Shown here one piece after another: positions 33,999-42,949 of a stretch of DNA of 64,000 nt. The position numbers and the translations under genes are program-made. Source of the stretch: Aquabacterium sp. Its GTDB lineage: Bacteria > Pseudomonadota > Gammaproteobacteria > Burkholderiales > Burkholderiaceae_C. The notes beneath the pieces were generated by a model. That model worked only from the letters and a program-made list of their open reading frames with translations. It searched no databases and was not told the origin of the DNA. How positions within the stretch are numbered: the stretch's first letter is position 1; every line of letters begins with the position of its first letter. The DNA lies in assembly GCF_029946005.1 (NCBI RefSeq), contig NZ_JAQSDR010000037.1, positions 92,991 to 156,990 of the forward strand, in the 5' to 3' direction.

Positions 33999-35174
33999 TC
34001 AGTATCGCAATGACACCAGCGTCAAGTTGACCACCGTCCAGGCGATCAATGATTTGGTCATGTTGACCAGCTTCGCAGGTTGGTCCAACGCGAATGCGAA
34101 GATGGACAGGGCGAGCGGCCAAATGTAAAAGTCCACATACTTGATGTAGAAAACGTTGCTGATGGCCAGGGTGGCGGACAAGCCCAACAATGTCAGCGTT
34201 GTCATGGGATCTTCGCGGAGGGAGGGCACGCACAAAGTCAATGTCAAGGACAGGATGAGGGGGCTGCTGAGGCACCAGCCCCATTGCTTGGCATCCATTT
34301 TGTCCAGGATTGAAAAGATGAATCCACCACGGTCGAAGTGGATGGATCCGTTGTAAACAATCAGGCAGATTGGGAGCAGGATCAGCCAGTACCGCAGAAG
34401 GGTTCCCCAGCTGGCCCGGGCAGGCCGCATGTTCCAGTTGAACAGTGCCAAGCCCATCATGGCGAAGGAGGCCAGGAAAGTTCGGCCACTGATGGCCATG
34501 TGGTCCTGGAATTTTGGCGGGGTGAGGCCATGCCAATGGTGGATCAGTGCCACCAGCATCACCCCAGCCACGGCCATTTTCAAGGCCAGGTTCTTGAATC
34601 GACCTTGTTGCAGATCCCAGAGCCCCAGGCCCCCGAGAATGGCAATGGCGGTTTGGCGGCTGGATACCGACAGCGCTGACAGCACCGATGCCGTGGCGAC
34701 AAAACCTTGGGTGTGCAGCCACAGCGCCAGGAAGATCAAAAGCGTGGCCAAGGTTTCGGGGTGACCCCACAGCGCGGGGCCCAATTGAAATGGCGAAAAG
34801 TAAAACGCGCTGGCCAATAGCCATGGCCATGCCGTGGCGCCCAGTCGGCGATACCCCAACCACCAGACCAATCCGGTGGACATGACGTGCAACAACAAGG
34901 TGCTGATTCGGACTGAGTCAGGCCCCATGGGCGTGGTGCCCATGAGCGCGTAATAAAGTGGGCCGGAGGCCGTGTTCATCTCGCGCAGGAACACAAAGAA
35001 ATCCAGCGTGCGGAACTGTTCGATGGTGGGGTAGTGATACCTGGTGAAATCGATCCGCGCCCCGAACGAGGGGTTGTACTCAAGCTTGCAGAACAGCACC
35101 CCCAGTGCCAGGCAGCCGATCAGGAACAGGGCGGCCATGATCCGTTGGCGGCCAGGCAGTGCGGGTGTGTTCAT
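33999..35174 (-). CDS. ALG10-like GT-C membrane glycosyltransferase
   Basis: From the ATG at 35174 (MNTPALPGRQR) the protein has 391 residues and about ten membrane helices; the longer track start lies in the upstream GT4 gene. The first periplasmic loop contains GARIDFTRYHYPTIEQF, and later ASGPLYYALMG, ALWGHPETLATL and SSRQTAIAILGGL follow in the order seen in DIE2/ALG10 alpha-1,2-glucosyltransferases (family GT59-like). GT-C enzymes use polyprenyl-phosphate sugars and act on the outer face of the membrane. It lies 17 bases after the GT4 gene, so both probably build or decorate the polymer. The ALG10 resemblance is by motif pattern and not proven. Confidence 0.7.
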   Translation of the reverse strand: MNTPALPGRQRIMAALFLIGCLALGVLFCKLEYNPSFGARIDFTRYHYPTIEQFRTLDFFVFLREMNTASGPLYYALMGTTPMGPDSVRISTLLLHVMSTGLVWWLGYRRLGATAWPWLLASAFYFSPFQLGPALWGHPETLATLLIFLALWLHTQGFVATASVLSALSVSSRQTAIAILGGLGLWDLQQGRFKNLALKMAVAGVMLVALIHHWHGLTPPKFQDHMAISGRTFLASFAMMGLALFNWNMRPARASWGTLLRYWLILLPICLIVYNGSIHFDRGGFIFSILDKMDAKQWGWCLSSPLILSLTLTLCVPSLREDPMTTLTLLGLSATLAISNVFYIKYVDFYIWPLALSIFAFALDQPAKLVNMTKSLIAWTVVNLTLVSLRY

Positions 35175-35191
35175 GCTGAGTTTGAATGATG

Positions 35192-36358
35192 TCAGGGACG
35201 GTTCGCGAGCACTTGCTCGCACACGGCCAGTGTTTCGGTGGCAACGTCGTCCCAGGTGCGGGTCATGGCTTTTGAGATGGCCGATCGGTTCCAGGTGTGG
35301 TGCAGGGCTTGCTCGAGCCCTTGCTCCAGGGCGGCTGTGTTCTTGGCGGGCACCAGCACGCCATTGCTGTCGTTGATGATTTCGGGGATGCCGCCAACCC
35401 GTGTGGCCACGACCGGGCAGCCGCAAGCCAGGGCCTCGACCAGCACATTGGGGTAGCCCTCTGACCAACTGGGCAGCACCACGAGTTCTGCGTTGCTCAT
35501 CCATTCGGCGACTTGTTGCGGCAGCAATCCCCCGGTGAGGGTGACTTTGTCGCTCAAGCCGCGCTGCTGAGCCGTGGCCTGGAGTTCTTCCCGCAGTGCG
35601 CCTTCGCCGATCAGGGTGAGTCGAACACCGGGATCGCGTTGAGCCAGGCGTTCGAAGGCGTCGATCAATTCACGCAAGCCCTTGGCTTCGATCAGGCGGC
35701 CGACGTAAACCATGAGGCGGTGTTGATCATTCAAGCCGTGCAGCGCACGCAAGGGGCCGCGAGGTCTGGGATAGAACACCGTGGTGTTGAAGCCGTTGAC
35801 AATGGTGTGGACTTTTTGCCCAGGCACCTGGTAGTGCTGAACGGTGAATCGGGTCATGGCATCACTGACGGTGATGACCGCGTCGGCTTCACGCAGGGTG
35901 TTGCCTGTCAGGCGTGCACTCAGGCCGGAGCGGACATGGATGTCGGTGCCCAGTGCTCCGATCACGATCGGACAATGGAGCTGTCGAGCTGCTTGGAGGG
36001 CGCCGGCTCCTTCGGGGTAGACCCAGTAGCCGATGACGATGTCGGGCGCGAATGCGCGTAGCTTGGGCAACAGGCTGCGGCCACAGGCCCAGCCATTGGT
36101 CAGGCGTGACAGCACAGGCAGGGCCGGGTAGGTGCCCGCTTGCACGTCGATGCCCGGCAAGGTGAAGTCGGGCCCCACGGGTGGAGGCGCCGGGCTTCTG
36201 GGCCGCAGGCCTGGAATCGATGGGTATTGGGTCTGTTGCAAGAAGACCCGAACCGTGGCGTGTCGGGACAGCGCCTGCGCCGTTTCGTAGATGAAGCGCC
36301 CCCGGGTCTTGTCATCTGGCACAGGCAAGATCGGCGTGACCACCGCAATTCGTGTCAT
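35192..36358 (-). CDS. Glycosyltransferase family 4
   Basis: This 388-residue GT-B enzyme starts TRIAVVTPILPVPDDKTRGRFIYE. It has the acceptor-side motif GALGTDIHVRSG, then VYVGRLIEAKGLRELIDAF and the donor-site E-x7-E in PSWSEGYPNVLVEALACGCPVVAT. It is expected to transfer a hexose from a nucleotide sugar in the cytosol. It heads the minus-strand pair with the ALG10-like gene at the outer edge of the EPS locus. Upstream, a TTGGCACGG element resembles half a sigma-54 promoter, but the -12 spacing is one base off. Donor and acceptor unknown. Confidence 0.9.
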   Translation of the reverse strand: MTRIAVVTPILPVPDDKTRGRFIYETAQALSRHATVRVFLQQTQYPSIPGLRPRSPAPPPVGPDFTLPGIDVQAGTYPALPVLSRLTNGWACGRSLLPKLRAFAPDIVIGYWVYPEGAGALQAARQLHCPIVIGALGTDIHVRSGLSARLTGNTLREADAVITVSDAMTRFTVQHYQVPGQKVHTIVNGFNTTVFYPRPRGPLRALHGLNDQHRLMVYVGRLIEAKGLRELIDAFERLAQRDPGVRLTLIGEGALREELQATAQQRGLSDKVTLTGGLLPQQVAEWMSNAELVVLPSWSEGYPNVLVEALACGCPVVATRVGGIPEIINDSNGVLVPAKNTAALEQGLEQALHHTWNRSAISKAMTRTWDDVATETLAVCEQVLANRP

Positions 36359-36459
36359 GTGTGTTGTTCAGTGATTGAGCAGCCCGACGCAGGCGCCATT
36401 CCGTGCCAATTGTCTCAGCTTGTGGGGGCTGGGTGCGCTTTAAGCGCAGCGCCGCTCAA

Positions 36460-36651
36460 TCAACCGCGTAGGCGCAACAGCAAATCGTCGGTTTCCTGGC
36501 TGGCTTCGCGCTGGGCGTTTTCGTCGGTGAGGAAGGACAGCTCCTGCAGCGACAGGCTCAGGTTCACCAGGCCATCGCGCAGATTGAACAGGGCCGCCTG
36601 CATGTCGAGGAGCTTTAACCTCATTTGTTCAGAGCGTTCTTCGTCATGCAT
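36460..36651 (-). CDS. Small helical protein of unknown function (63 aa)
   Basis: The protein is short, highly charged and Leu-rich (KLLDMQAALFNLRDGLVNLSLSLQELSFL), probably a coiled coil. A clear AGGAG ribosome binding site at 36659-36663 lies 7 bases before the ATG, which argues for a real gene. No membrane segment or signal is visible. It lies alone between the EPS locus and the lap genes, on the same strand as both. I do not recognise a family. Confidence 0.6.
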   Translation of the reverse strand: MHDEERSEQMRLKLLDMQAALFNLRDGLVNLSLSLQELSFLTDENAQREASQETDDLLLRLRG

Positions 36652-36782
36652 TGCCGTACTCCTGCCCCCGAGACCATCACAACTTCAAGCGGGCCACGGG
36701 GCGGCCTGTGTGCTTGACGGCCTCACTTTACCCGCTGGTATTTCAGCGGGCTAGTGCCTATTCGCGGGGGGAGGGGCGTTGG

Positions 36783-38618
36783 TCAGCGGTTGCTTTCGTT
36801 GACGATCACCCATTGACCATCGATCAGCTTCCAGGTCAGCGCTTTGAAGCTGCTGTCTTTGAAGTTTTGCGATGTGTAGTTCTGGGTGAAGCTGGTGACC
36901 ACGGCATCACCTCGGGCTTCGGCCTTGACTTGGGTCAGTTGGACCTCGATGGGGCCGGGCTTGCTGAGCAGGCGGCGGCGCTCATTGATCCATTTGGCAG
37001 AGGTGGAGCGCGCGGGAGCGAAGTCCTTGGCGTAGACGCCCATGTAGCGGTCGATGTCCTTGGTGGCCCAGGCGGAAGCCCAGCCGCGCAGGCGTTCGGT
37101 CACCGTGGGGACGGCCGCGATGGCGGGCGAGGATGCCGTGCTGGCTGCCACGGGGGCGGCATTGGCCACGGCCGGGCCGCTCAACTTTCGGGCACGGTTG
37201 TTCAGTTCTTCGCGGTTGATGGTGGGGGCATCAATGCTGATGGCCGGGCAGCGCTGGGCAGCGTCTTCCGCCGCCTGCCAGTTCTGACCGCGCTCGTTGG
37301 CGGTGTCCGCGCTGGGGTTCAGGCCCAGGTTAGCCGTCAGCGAGTTCTTGGCTGCGTGCGTGCGGGCAAAAGCAAGGTGCAGGTCGGCTTCGGCATTCAC
37401 ATAAGCGCGCTTGGCGGTGTAGAGCTCGTTCTCAGAGTTCAGCAAGTCCAGCAGGCTGCGTTGGCCAATGTCGAATTGTTGGCGGTAGGCGTCGCGGGCC
37501 TTCTCGATGGCCAGCACATTGCGGTCCAGGGCGGTCAGCTGATCCTTCAGCTTCTGGATGTCGTTGTGGGCGATGGAGGCGGTCTGGCGCACGTCGCGGC
37601 AAGCCTTGTCGCGTTGGTCGGCGGCCTGGTTGACCAGGTTGGCCAACTGGCGGGCACGGGCCTGGTCTGAGCCTCCGTTGTAGAGGTTCCAGGACATCAG
37701 GATCTCGGCGGAGGTGTCGCGCTTTTGGGTTTCGATGCCATCGAAGTTCTTGCCGACACCGCTGCGCACGCGGGCTTCCACCTTGGGCTGGTAGTTGCTT
37801 TTCTGGCCGGAGGCCTGGGCTTTGGCGGCGCGCAGGTTTTCAACGGCAGCTTCCACCGTGGCGCTGCCCATCACGGCCTGGTTGGTGGTGTCGTCGCTGC
37901 TGCTTGAAATGCCTTTGTCCAGGCCTTGGGCAGCAGCCTGGTTGCTGGCGGGGGCTTCACCCACGACGCGCAGATAGCGGGCGCTGACATCGTGCAGGTT
38001 GGCGGCTTCGGTGGTGAGGTTGGAGTCGGCCAGGGCCAGGCGGGCGTTGGCTTGCTCCGAGTCCACGCCTCGGCCCACGCCAGCCTTGACCTTGGACTGC
38101 AGTTGGTCTTGCACGTAGCGGTGCTGCACGTAGTTGTCCTGGGCCAGTTCCACCAGCTTGCGGTAGCGCTGCACGTCGATGTAGGCGCGGGAGGCTTCCA
38201 GGGCGGCCTCTTCGGTGGCGGACAGGAACTCGAAGTAGCGGGTGAGCTTGGCATGCCCCAGCCGTTCGACTTCACGGCGGGTTTGCAAGCCGTCCCACAG
38301 CACCTGGTTGGCACTCAAGGCCACGCCATTGCGGTTGAGGCTTTGTGATTCGGGGTTGCGGTTGGTGAGGCGGTCGCTGTCGCGGCCCACGCTGGCCGAT
38401 AGATCCACGCGGGGCAGGTAGCCGCCTCGGGCAACGCTGATCTCGTCGGTGGCGGCGCGCAGGGCATTCAAGCGTGCGGTGACCTCAGGGTTGCTGTCGA
38501 TGGCTTTCTGGGCCGCCGCGCTCAAGCCCGCATTGGGCGCGGTCTGCGCCTGGGCGGCCAGCGCGAACGCGGCCAAAGCAATGGCGGTCATGCCATGTTG
38601 AAAAGTCGCAATTTTCAA
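36783..38618 (-). CDS. lapE: TolC-family outer-membrane channel (LapE-like) with extra C-terminal NTF2-like domain
   Basis: Residues to about 450 form a TolC-type outer-membrane factor: signal peptide (MTAIALAAFALAAQAQ), then two helical hairpin repeats with long coiled coils (typical AYIDVQRYRKLVELAQDNYVQHRYVQDQLQSKV, and AYRQQFDIGQRSLLDLLNSENELYTAKRAYVNAE). After a Pro/Ala-rich linker a further 110 residues (ERLRGWASAWATKDIDRYMGVYAKDF ... FKALTWKLIDGQWVIVNESNR) read as an NTF2-like fold of the type appended to Cds6 L,D-transpeptidases. The start shown is a TTG with a GAGG site 6 bases before it, which places the signal peptide at the N-terminus. The track ATG at 38684 would add 22 odd residues. 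It should form the exit duct for LapBC. Confidence 0.85.
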   Translation of the reverse strand: MKIATFQHGMTAIALAAFALAAQAQTAPNAGLSAAAQKAIDSNPEVTARLNALRAATDEISVARGGYLPRVDLSASVGRDSDRLTNRNPESQSLNRNGVALSANQVLWDGLQTRREVERLGHAKLTRYFEFLSATEEAALEASRAYIDVQRYRKLVELAQDNYVQHRYVQDQLQSKVKAGVGRGVDSEQANARLALADSNLTTEAANLHDVSARYLRVVGEAPASNQAAAQGLDKGISSSSDDTTNQAVMGSATVEAAVENLRAAKAQASGQKSNYQPKVEARVRSGVGKNFDGIETQKRDTSAEILMSWNLYNGGSDQARARQLANLVNQAADQRDKACRDVRQTASIAHNDIQKLKDQLTALDRNVLAIEKARDAYRQQFDIGQRSLLDLLNSENELYTAKRAYVNAEADLHLAFARTHAAKNSLTANLGLNPSADTANERGQNWQAAEDAAQRCPAISIDAPTINREELNNRARKLSGPAVANAAPVAASTASSPAIAAVPTVTERLRGWASAWATKDIDRYMGVYAKDFAPARSTSAKWINERRRLLSKPGPIEVQLTQVKAEARGDAVVTSFTQNYTSQNFKDSSFKALTWKLIDGQWVIVNESNR

Positions 38619-38624
38619 ATCTGA

Positions 38625-38628
38625 CCTC
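38625..38628 (-). promoter_or_regulatory. Ribosome binding site supporting a TTG start
   Basis: GAGG on the minus strand lies six bases before the TTG at 38618. It supports starting the channel protein directly at its signal peptide and not at the upstream ATGs. Confidence 0.5.
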
Positions 38629-38825
38629 GTTCCTGGGTTGTGGCTGCGAAAGCTATGCGCAAAGCGGATTGATTTTGTCATCAATTGTTACATCACCGTT
38701 CGACGATTTCGGTGATTTCGCGCCCGAATTGGCCCTGCGAGGGTCCAAGCATCAAGTTTAGGCGGGGTCGGTCGATTCAGTGAGGTGACTGTTTGCGACC
38801 TTGACCCCCGACTGAGCCCCATGGA

Positions 38826-39542
38826 ATGAGCCTGGCCCGTGCCACATTGAGATTGCCCTTGAAGGGAGGCCGGCCAGGGCAAGGCTTCGGAAACCCGTTC
38901 GGGATTTGGCTGGCGCGCTTGATGATCTTGGGCAGCTTGCTGCTTGGGCATGTCGGCAGCGCATTTGAGTCTCAGAGGATCATGGCTGCGGCGCAACGCT
39001 TGGGTCCGTCCACCGCCGTCCAGGCGCAGGCCTTGATCCAGGAGGTTGCCGAAGCAACTTCCAGCGACGAGGCCAGCCGCCTCAGCCGCCTCAATTCATT
39101 TTTCAACCGGCGTGTGGCGTACCGGGACGACCGCGACGTTTGGGGGCAGGTTGACTACTGGGCCACGCCGCTTGAAATGTTGAGCAGGGGCGCTGGCGAT
39201 TGCGAGGACTACGCCATTGGCAAGTACTTGTCCCTGATCGCGGCGGGCGTGTCTCCGGCGAAGATGCGGCTGGTGTATGTGCGGGCCGAGGTGGGCGGGG
39301 CGATCCTGGCCCACATGGTGCTGGCTTATTATCCTGAGCCCCTGGCCGAGCCTTTGATCCTGGACAACCTGATCACGGACATCCGGCCCGCGTCCAGGAG
39401 GCCAGATTTGGCACCTGTTTTCAGCTTCAACGCCGAAGGTTTGTGGCAAGGTGTGGGCAGTACCACGGCTGGGGATCCGGTGGCACGTCTTTCGCGCTGG
39501 CGGGAGGTGTTGACCAAGACACGGTCGGAGGGTTGGTGGTGA
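38826..39542 (+). CDS. lapG: LapG-type periplasmic transglutaminase-like cysteine protease
   Basis: LapG cleaves the N-terminal retention region of a giant LapA-type adhesin and so releases cells from surfaces. This 238-residue protein has a hydrophobic signal (LARLMILGSLLLGHVGSA) and the BTLCP catalytic triad: Cys in GAGDCEDYAIGKY, His in AHMVLAYY and Asp in LILDNLITD. Acidic positions around DRDVWGQVDYW fit the calcium site. lapD follows 22 bases downstream on the same strand, the canonical arrangement. The ATG at 38826 is used; an internal start at the signal is possible. Confidence 0.93.
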   Translation: MSLARATLRLPLKGGRPGQGFGNPFGIWLARLMILGSLLLGHVGSAFESQRIMAAAQRLGPSTAVQAQALIQEVAEATSSDEASRLSRLNSFFNRRVAYRDDRDVWGQVDYWATPLEMLSRGAGDCEDYAIGKYLSLIAAGVSPAKMRLVYVRAEVGGAILAHMVLAYYPEPLAEPLILDNLITDIRPASRRPDLAPVFSFNAEGLWQGVGSTTAGDPVARLSRWREVLTKTRSEGWW

Positions 39543-39564
39543 TGTCTATGACAAGGGACGCTGC

Positions 39565-41478
39565 ATGTCGCTGATTCGTCAGATCTGGCTGCTGTTGATG
39601 GTGACGCTGCTCATGGCTTTTCTGGGCAGCTTTGCGGTCTGGATGGTTTCGTCGCGGAACTATCTGGAAACACAGTTGCGGTTGAAGAATGCAGACAACG
39701 CGCAGTCGTTGGCCTTGGGCCTGTCCCAGCAAAAAGGCGACATGGCCTTGATGGACCTGGTCGTGGCAGCCCAGTTTGACACCGGCTTCTACAAGCGCAT
39801 TTCCCTGCGTGATCCGCGCGGTCAGGTGGTGTCCAACCATGAGGCTGACGTTAAACGCACCGATTCACTGGCGCCGACCTGGTTTGTGAACATGCTTTCG
39901 ATCGATTCGACCCCGGGCGTGGCTCAGGTGTCTGATGGCTGGCGCGCGCTGGGTTCGGTGGAGGTGGTCAGCCATTCCTCGTTTGCCGATGACCAGTTGT
40001 GGCAAGGCAGCATCACCACGGCCATGTGGTTGGCGGCCATGGGCGCCCTGGCAAGCGTGGTGGCCAGTTTTGGGGTGCGCGCCATTCGCCGCCCGCTGGA
40101 TGCCACAGTGGGACAGGCGCAGGCCTTGATGGAGCGGCGTTTCATCACAGTCGAGGAACCCCGGGTGCCTGAACTGGCGAGGCTGAGCCAGGCCATGAAC
40201 GCGGTGGTCGAGCGGCTCAAATCTCAATTTGACGATCAGGCTTTTCAGGTGGAGCAGTTGCGCAAGCAGGCGCATTGCGACCCATTGACGGGTTTGTCCA
40301 ACCGGACCCATTTCGTGGCTCAGTTGGGCGCTGCCCTGAACAACGATGAAGGCTCGGGTCGTGGCTTGCTCTGCATGATCCGTGTGGCGGACCTGGCCAT
40401 GGTGAACCGGGTGATGGGGCACCGGCAGACCGACGTGCTGCTGCAGAAGCTGGCCGCGGTGCTCAATGAGGTTTCCGTGGGTGTGGTGGGTGTGGCCATC
40501 GGGCGCCTGAATGGCGGTGATTTCGCGGTGTGCCTGGCGCATGACGAGGTGCCCTTGCCACAGCCCGAGCATTACGCCGATGCGATCAAACGCGCCTTTG
40601 CCGAGTTGGGAACGACTGCCAGCGTGGTGGTGGGCGCCACGCACTGGGAACGTGGTGTGGCCATGCAGCAAGTGCTGGCTGCCGCCGATTCGGCCCTGGC
40701 CCGCGCTGAAAGCCGTGGTGGCTTCGCGGTGGAGTTGACCCATTTGAGTTCTGCGTCTGAATCCGCCATGGGCGAGGACGAATGGCGTCGCCGCATGAGC
40801 TCGGCCTTGCTGGAAGATCGCTTGCTGCTGGTGCGCTTTCCGGTGCTGGACCGCGAGCTGAAACTGGTGCACCACGAATCGCCCATGCGCATGCAACTGG
40901 AGCCGGGCGGGCCTTTCGAGTCTGCGGCGCATTGGTTGCCCATGGCCTTGCGTTGCAACCTGATTTCGCAGATTGATGAAGCCGCGGTGGCGTTGGCGCT
41001 GTCGCAAATCGCCGCTGACCAACAGCCGCGTGGGGTGAATCTGTCTCCCGCTTCTTTGGTGGACAGCGGCTTCGTGCCGCGTCTGCGAGCGCGTTTGGCC
41101 GAGGCGCCCATTGAGGCGCAGCTTCTTTGGCTTGAGGTCTCTGAAGTGGCGGCGGTCGAGCGTTTCGAGCTGGTGCGCGAACTGTGCAAGCAGTTGCGGC
41201 CTTTGGGAGCCCGCATCGGTCTGGAGCATGCCGGTGAGCGCTTGACGCGCATCGAGTTCCTGTTCGAGGCAGGGCTGGACTACGTCAAGCTGGACGCTTC
41301 CGTGGTGCAGGGCGTGTCGAAGGATCTGGCTCGGGCGGCCTTTGTGGCGGCAACGGCGTCCATGCTGCATGGCTTGGGTTTGCAGGTTTACGCCGAAGGC
41401 GTGGCCGAGCCTGAAGACATTCCCGCCCTGATCGATTGCGGCATCGACGGCGTGACCGGCCCTGCAGTGAGGGCATGA
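39565..41478 (+). CDS. lapD: LapD-type c-di-GMP receptor with degenerate GGDEF and EAL domains
   Basis: LapD senses c-di-GMP through a non-catalytic EAL domain and sequesters LapG in the periplasm. The layout is clear. A first membrane helix (LLLMVTLLMAFLGSFAVWMV) is followed by a periplasmic LapD/MoxY domain (residues about 30-150), a second helix (MWLAAMGALASVVASFGV) and a HAMP stretch (RPLDATVGQAQAL). The GGDEF domain has the active site reduced to NGGDF, and the EAL-equivalent position reads HHESPMR. Both are therefore predicted to be inactive as enzymes but able to bind ligand. At 637 residues it matches the family. It converges on lapC with 7 bases between the stops. Confidence 0.93.
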   Translation: MSLIRQIWLLLMVTLLMAFLGSFAVWMVSSRNYLETQLRLKNADNAQSLALGLSQQKGDMALMDLVVAAQFDTGFYKRISLRDPRGQVVSNHEADVKRTDSLAPTWFVNMLSIDSTPGVAQVSDGWRALGSVEVVSHSSFADDQLWQGSITTAMWLAAMGALASVVASFGVRAIRRPLDATVGQAQALMERRFITVEEPRVPELARLSQAMNAVVERLKSQFDDQAFQVEQLRKQAHCDPLTGLSNRTHFVAQLGAALNNDEGSGRGLLCMIRVADLAMVNRVMGHRQTDVLLQKLAAVLNEVSVGVVGVAIGRLNGGDFAVCLAHDEVPLPQPEHYADAIKRAFAELGTTASVVVGATHWERGVAMQQVLAAADSALARAESRGGFAVELTHLSSASESAMGEDEWRRRMSSALLEDRLLLVRFPVLDRELKLVHHESPMRMQLEPGGPFESAAHWLPMALRCNLISQIDEAAVALALSQIAADQQPRGVNLSPASLVDSGFVPRLRARLAEAPIEAQLLWLEVSEVAAVERFELVRELCKQLRPLGARIGLEHAGERLTRIEFLFEAGLDYVKLDASVVQGVSKDLARAAFVAATASMLHGLGLQVYAEGVAEPEDIPALIDCGIDGVTGPAVRA

Positions 41479-41485
41479 CGCCGGT

Positions 41486-42928
41486 TCAGCGCTCTCGCAG
41501 TGCGTAGGCCCGGGCTTTGAGCACCGGCTTGAGCAAGTAAGACAACACCGTCTTTTTGCCGGTGAGGATGTCCACTTCGGCCGTCATGCCGGGAATGATG
41601 GGCATCTTGGCGCTGAAGTTGGCGGCCTTGGTGCGCACCCGCACGACGTAATAGGTGTTGACGCCACGCTCGTCGGTGATGGTGTCGGGGCTGATGTTTT
41701 CCACGACGGCGTCCATGCCACCGTAGATGGAGAAGTCATACGCCGTGAGCTTGACGGTGGCGGCCTGGCCAGGATGGATGAAGGCGATGTCGCGCGGTTG
41801 GACGCGGGCCTCCAGCACCAGGGCATCGTCCAGCGGCACGATCTCGAGGATGTCTTTGCCCGGCTGCACCACACCGCCCACGGTGTTGGCCAGCAGGCGC
41901 TGGATGCGACCGCGAACCGGCGACTTGACCTGGGCTTTGTCAACCTTGTCAGCCAGGGCCACGGCGCCTTCGTTCAGGGCGTTCAGCTTGCCCAGCACAT
42001 CCGACAGATCTTTGCGGACGTCGTTGCGGAAGGTGAGTTCGGTTTCTTGAATCTTGCGCTGCGCTTCATTGATGGCGGCCATCACGCGGGCGCTTTGCGC
42101 ACCAGCTTGCTCCATGTCGCCGCGGGCCTTGCTGACGTCGCGCTCCAGTCGCAGCACTTCTACTTCGGAGACGGCGCCGGTGGCCAACAAGGGGCGGGTC
42201 TTGGCCAGTTCCTGTTGTGACAAATCCAGGGTGCGCACGGCTGATTCGCGGCGTGAGCGCATTTCGCTCAGCTCCTGTTGCCGTTGCGCCAGCTGTTGCT
42301 GGTTGATGCCAATCATGGAGGCCAGTTCGGCTCGCTTGGCATCGTAGAGCTGGCGTTCTTCATCAACGATTCGAAGCTCGTCGAGGTTGTCGACGGTGGG
42401 GGTGGGGGGGGCAAAAGCCACACCTTCGGCCAGTGCTTTCAAGCGGGCAAGCTTGGTCCGCAGGGCAAAGGCATTGGCGTTGCTCTCGCGCATGCCGGAG
42501 GTGGCGCGGGTCTCGTCGATTTTCAGCAGCAGTTGGCCTTGCTCGACCAACTGGCCTTCCTTGACCAGGATCTCGGACACCACGCCGCCGTCGTAAGACT
42601 GGATGACCTGCAGTTGCCGCGATGGGATGACCTTGGCTTCGCCCTTGGTGACCTCATCGATCTCGGCCACGGCCGCCCAGACCAGCAAGCCCAGCACCAC
42701 GAACACGGCTGAACGCACCAACGTTTGGGCGCGGTAGGTGCCGTGGGTGGACATGACCGCATCGGCATCCAGCTCGAAGCTGTGCATGCCGGCGGCCTGG
42801 GCGGATTCGGCCGTGACGCGCGGCCCGGCGACACGGTCCAGCAACCAGTCGGTGGCGGGGGCGGTGAAGCGGCGGATCGACTCCAGCACGGCGATCATCA
42901 CCTGGCCCAGTTTCATGAGTTTTTTCAT
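41486..42928 (-). CDS. lapC: Type I secretion membrane fusion protein (LapC/HlyD family)
   Basis: This 480-residue periplasmic adaptor has one N-terminal membrane helix (SAVFVVLGLLVWAAVAEIDEVTKGEAKVIP, the HlyD signature). It continues with a lipoyl half (LQVIQSYDGGVVSEILVKEGQLV), long coiled coils (about 140-290) and a C-terminal barrel region with SPVRGRIQRLLANTVGGVVQPG. It joins LapB in the inner membrane to the TolC-like channel for export of the adhesin. It lies 21 bases after lapB on the minus strand, so the two are co-transcribed. Confidence 0.93.
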   Translation of the reverse strand: MKKLMKLGQVMIAVLESIRRFTAPATDWLLDRVAGPRVTAESAQAAGMHSFELDADAVMSTHGTYRAQTLVRSAVFVVLGLLVWAAVAEIDEVTKGEAKVIPSRQLQVIQSYDGGVVSEILVKEGQLVEQGQLLLKIDETRATSGMRESNANAFALRTKLARLKALAEGVAFAPPTPTVDNLDELRIVDEERQLYDAKRAELASMIGINQQQLAQRQQELSEMRSRRESAVRTLDLSQQELAKTRPLLATGAVSEVEVLRLERDVSKARGDMEQAGAQSARVMAAINEAQRKIQETELTFRNDVRKDLSDVLGKLNALNEGAVALADKVDKAQVKSPVRGRIQRLLANTVGGVVQPGKDILEIVPLDDALVLEARVQPRDIAFIHPGQAATVKLTAYDFSIYGGMDAVVENISPDTITDERGVNTYYVVRVRTKAANFSAKMPIIPGMTAEVDILTGKKTVLSYLLKPVLKARAYALRER

Positions 42929-42949
42929 GGTCGCTGCCTTGGTGCTGGT

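Noticed and set aside
36393-36409. Sigma-54 promoter upstream of the GT4 gene at 35192
   Set aside because: TTGGCACGG is a fine -24 element but the -12 element is GGCGC at the wrong spacing.
36731-36750. Hairpin CCCGCTG-N6-CAGCGGG as terminator of the TolC-like gene
   Set aside because: The stem is perfect but there is no T-run on either strand, so it is not supported as a terminator.
39865-41370. 501-codon minus-strand ORF over lapD
   Set aside because: His/Gln/Arg-rich composition without motifs; lapD on the plus strand is unambiguous.
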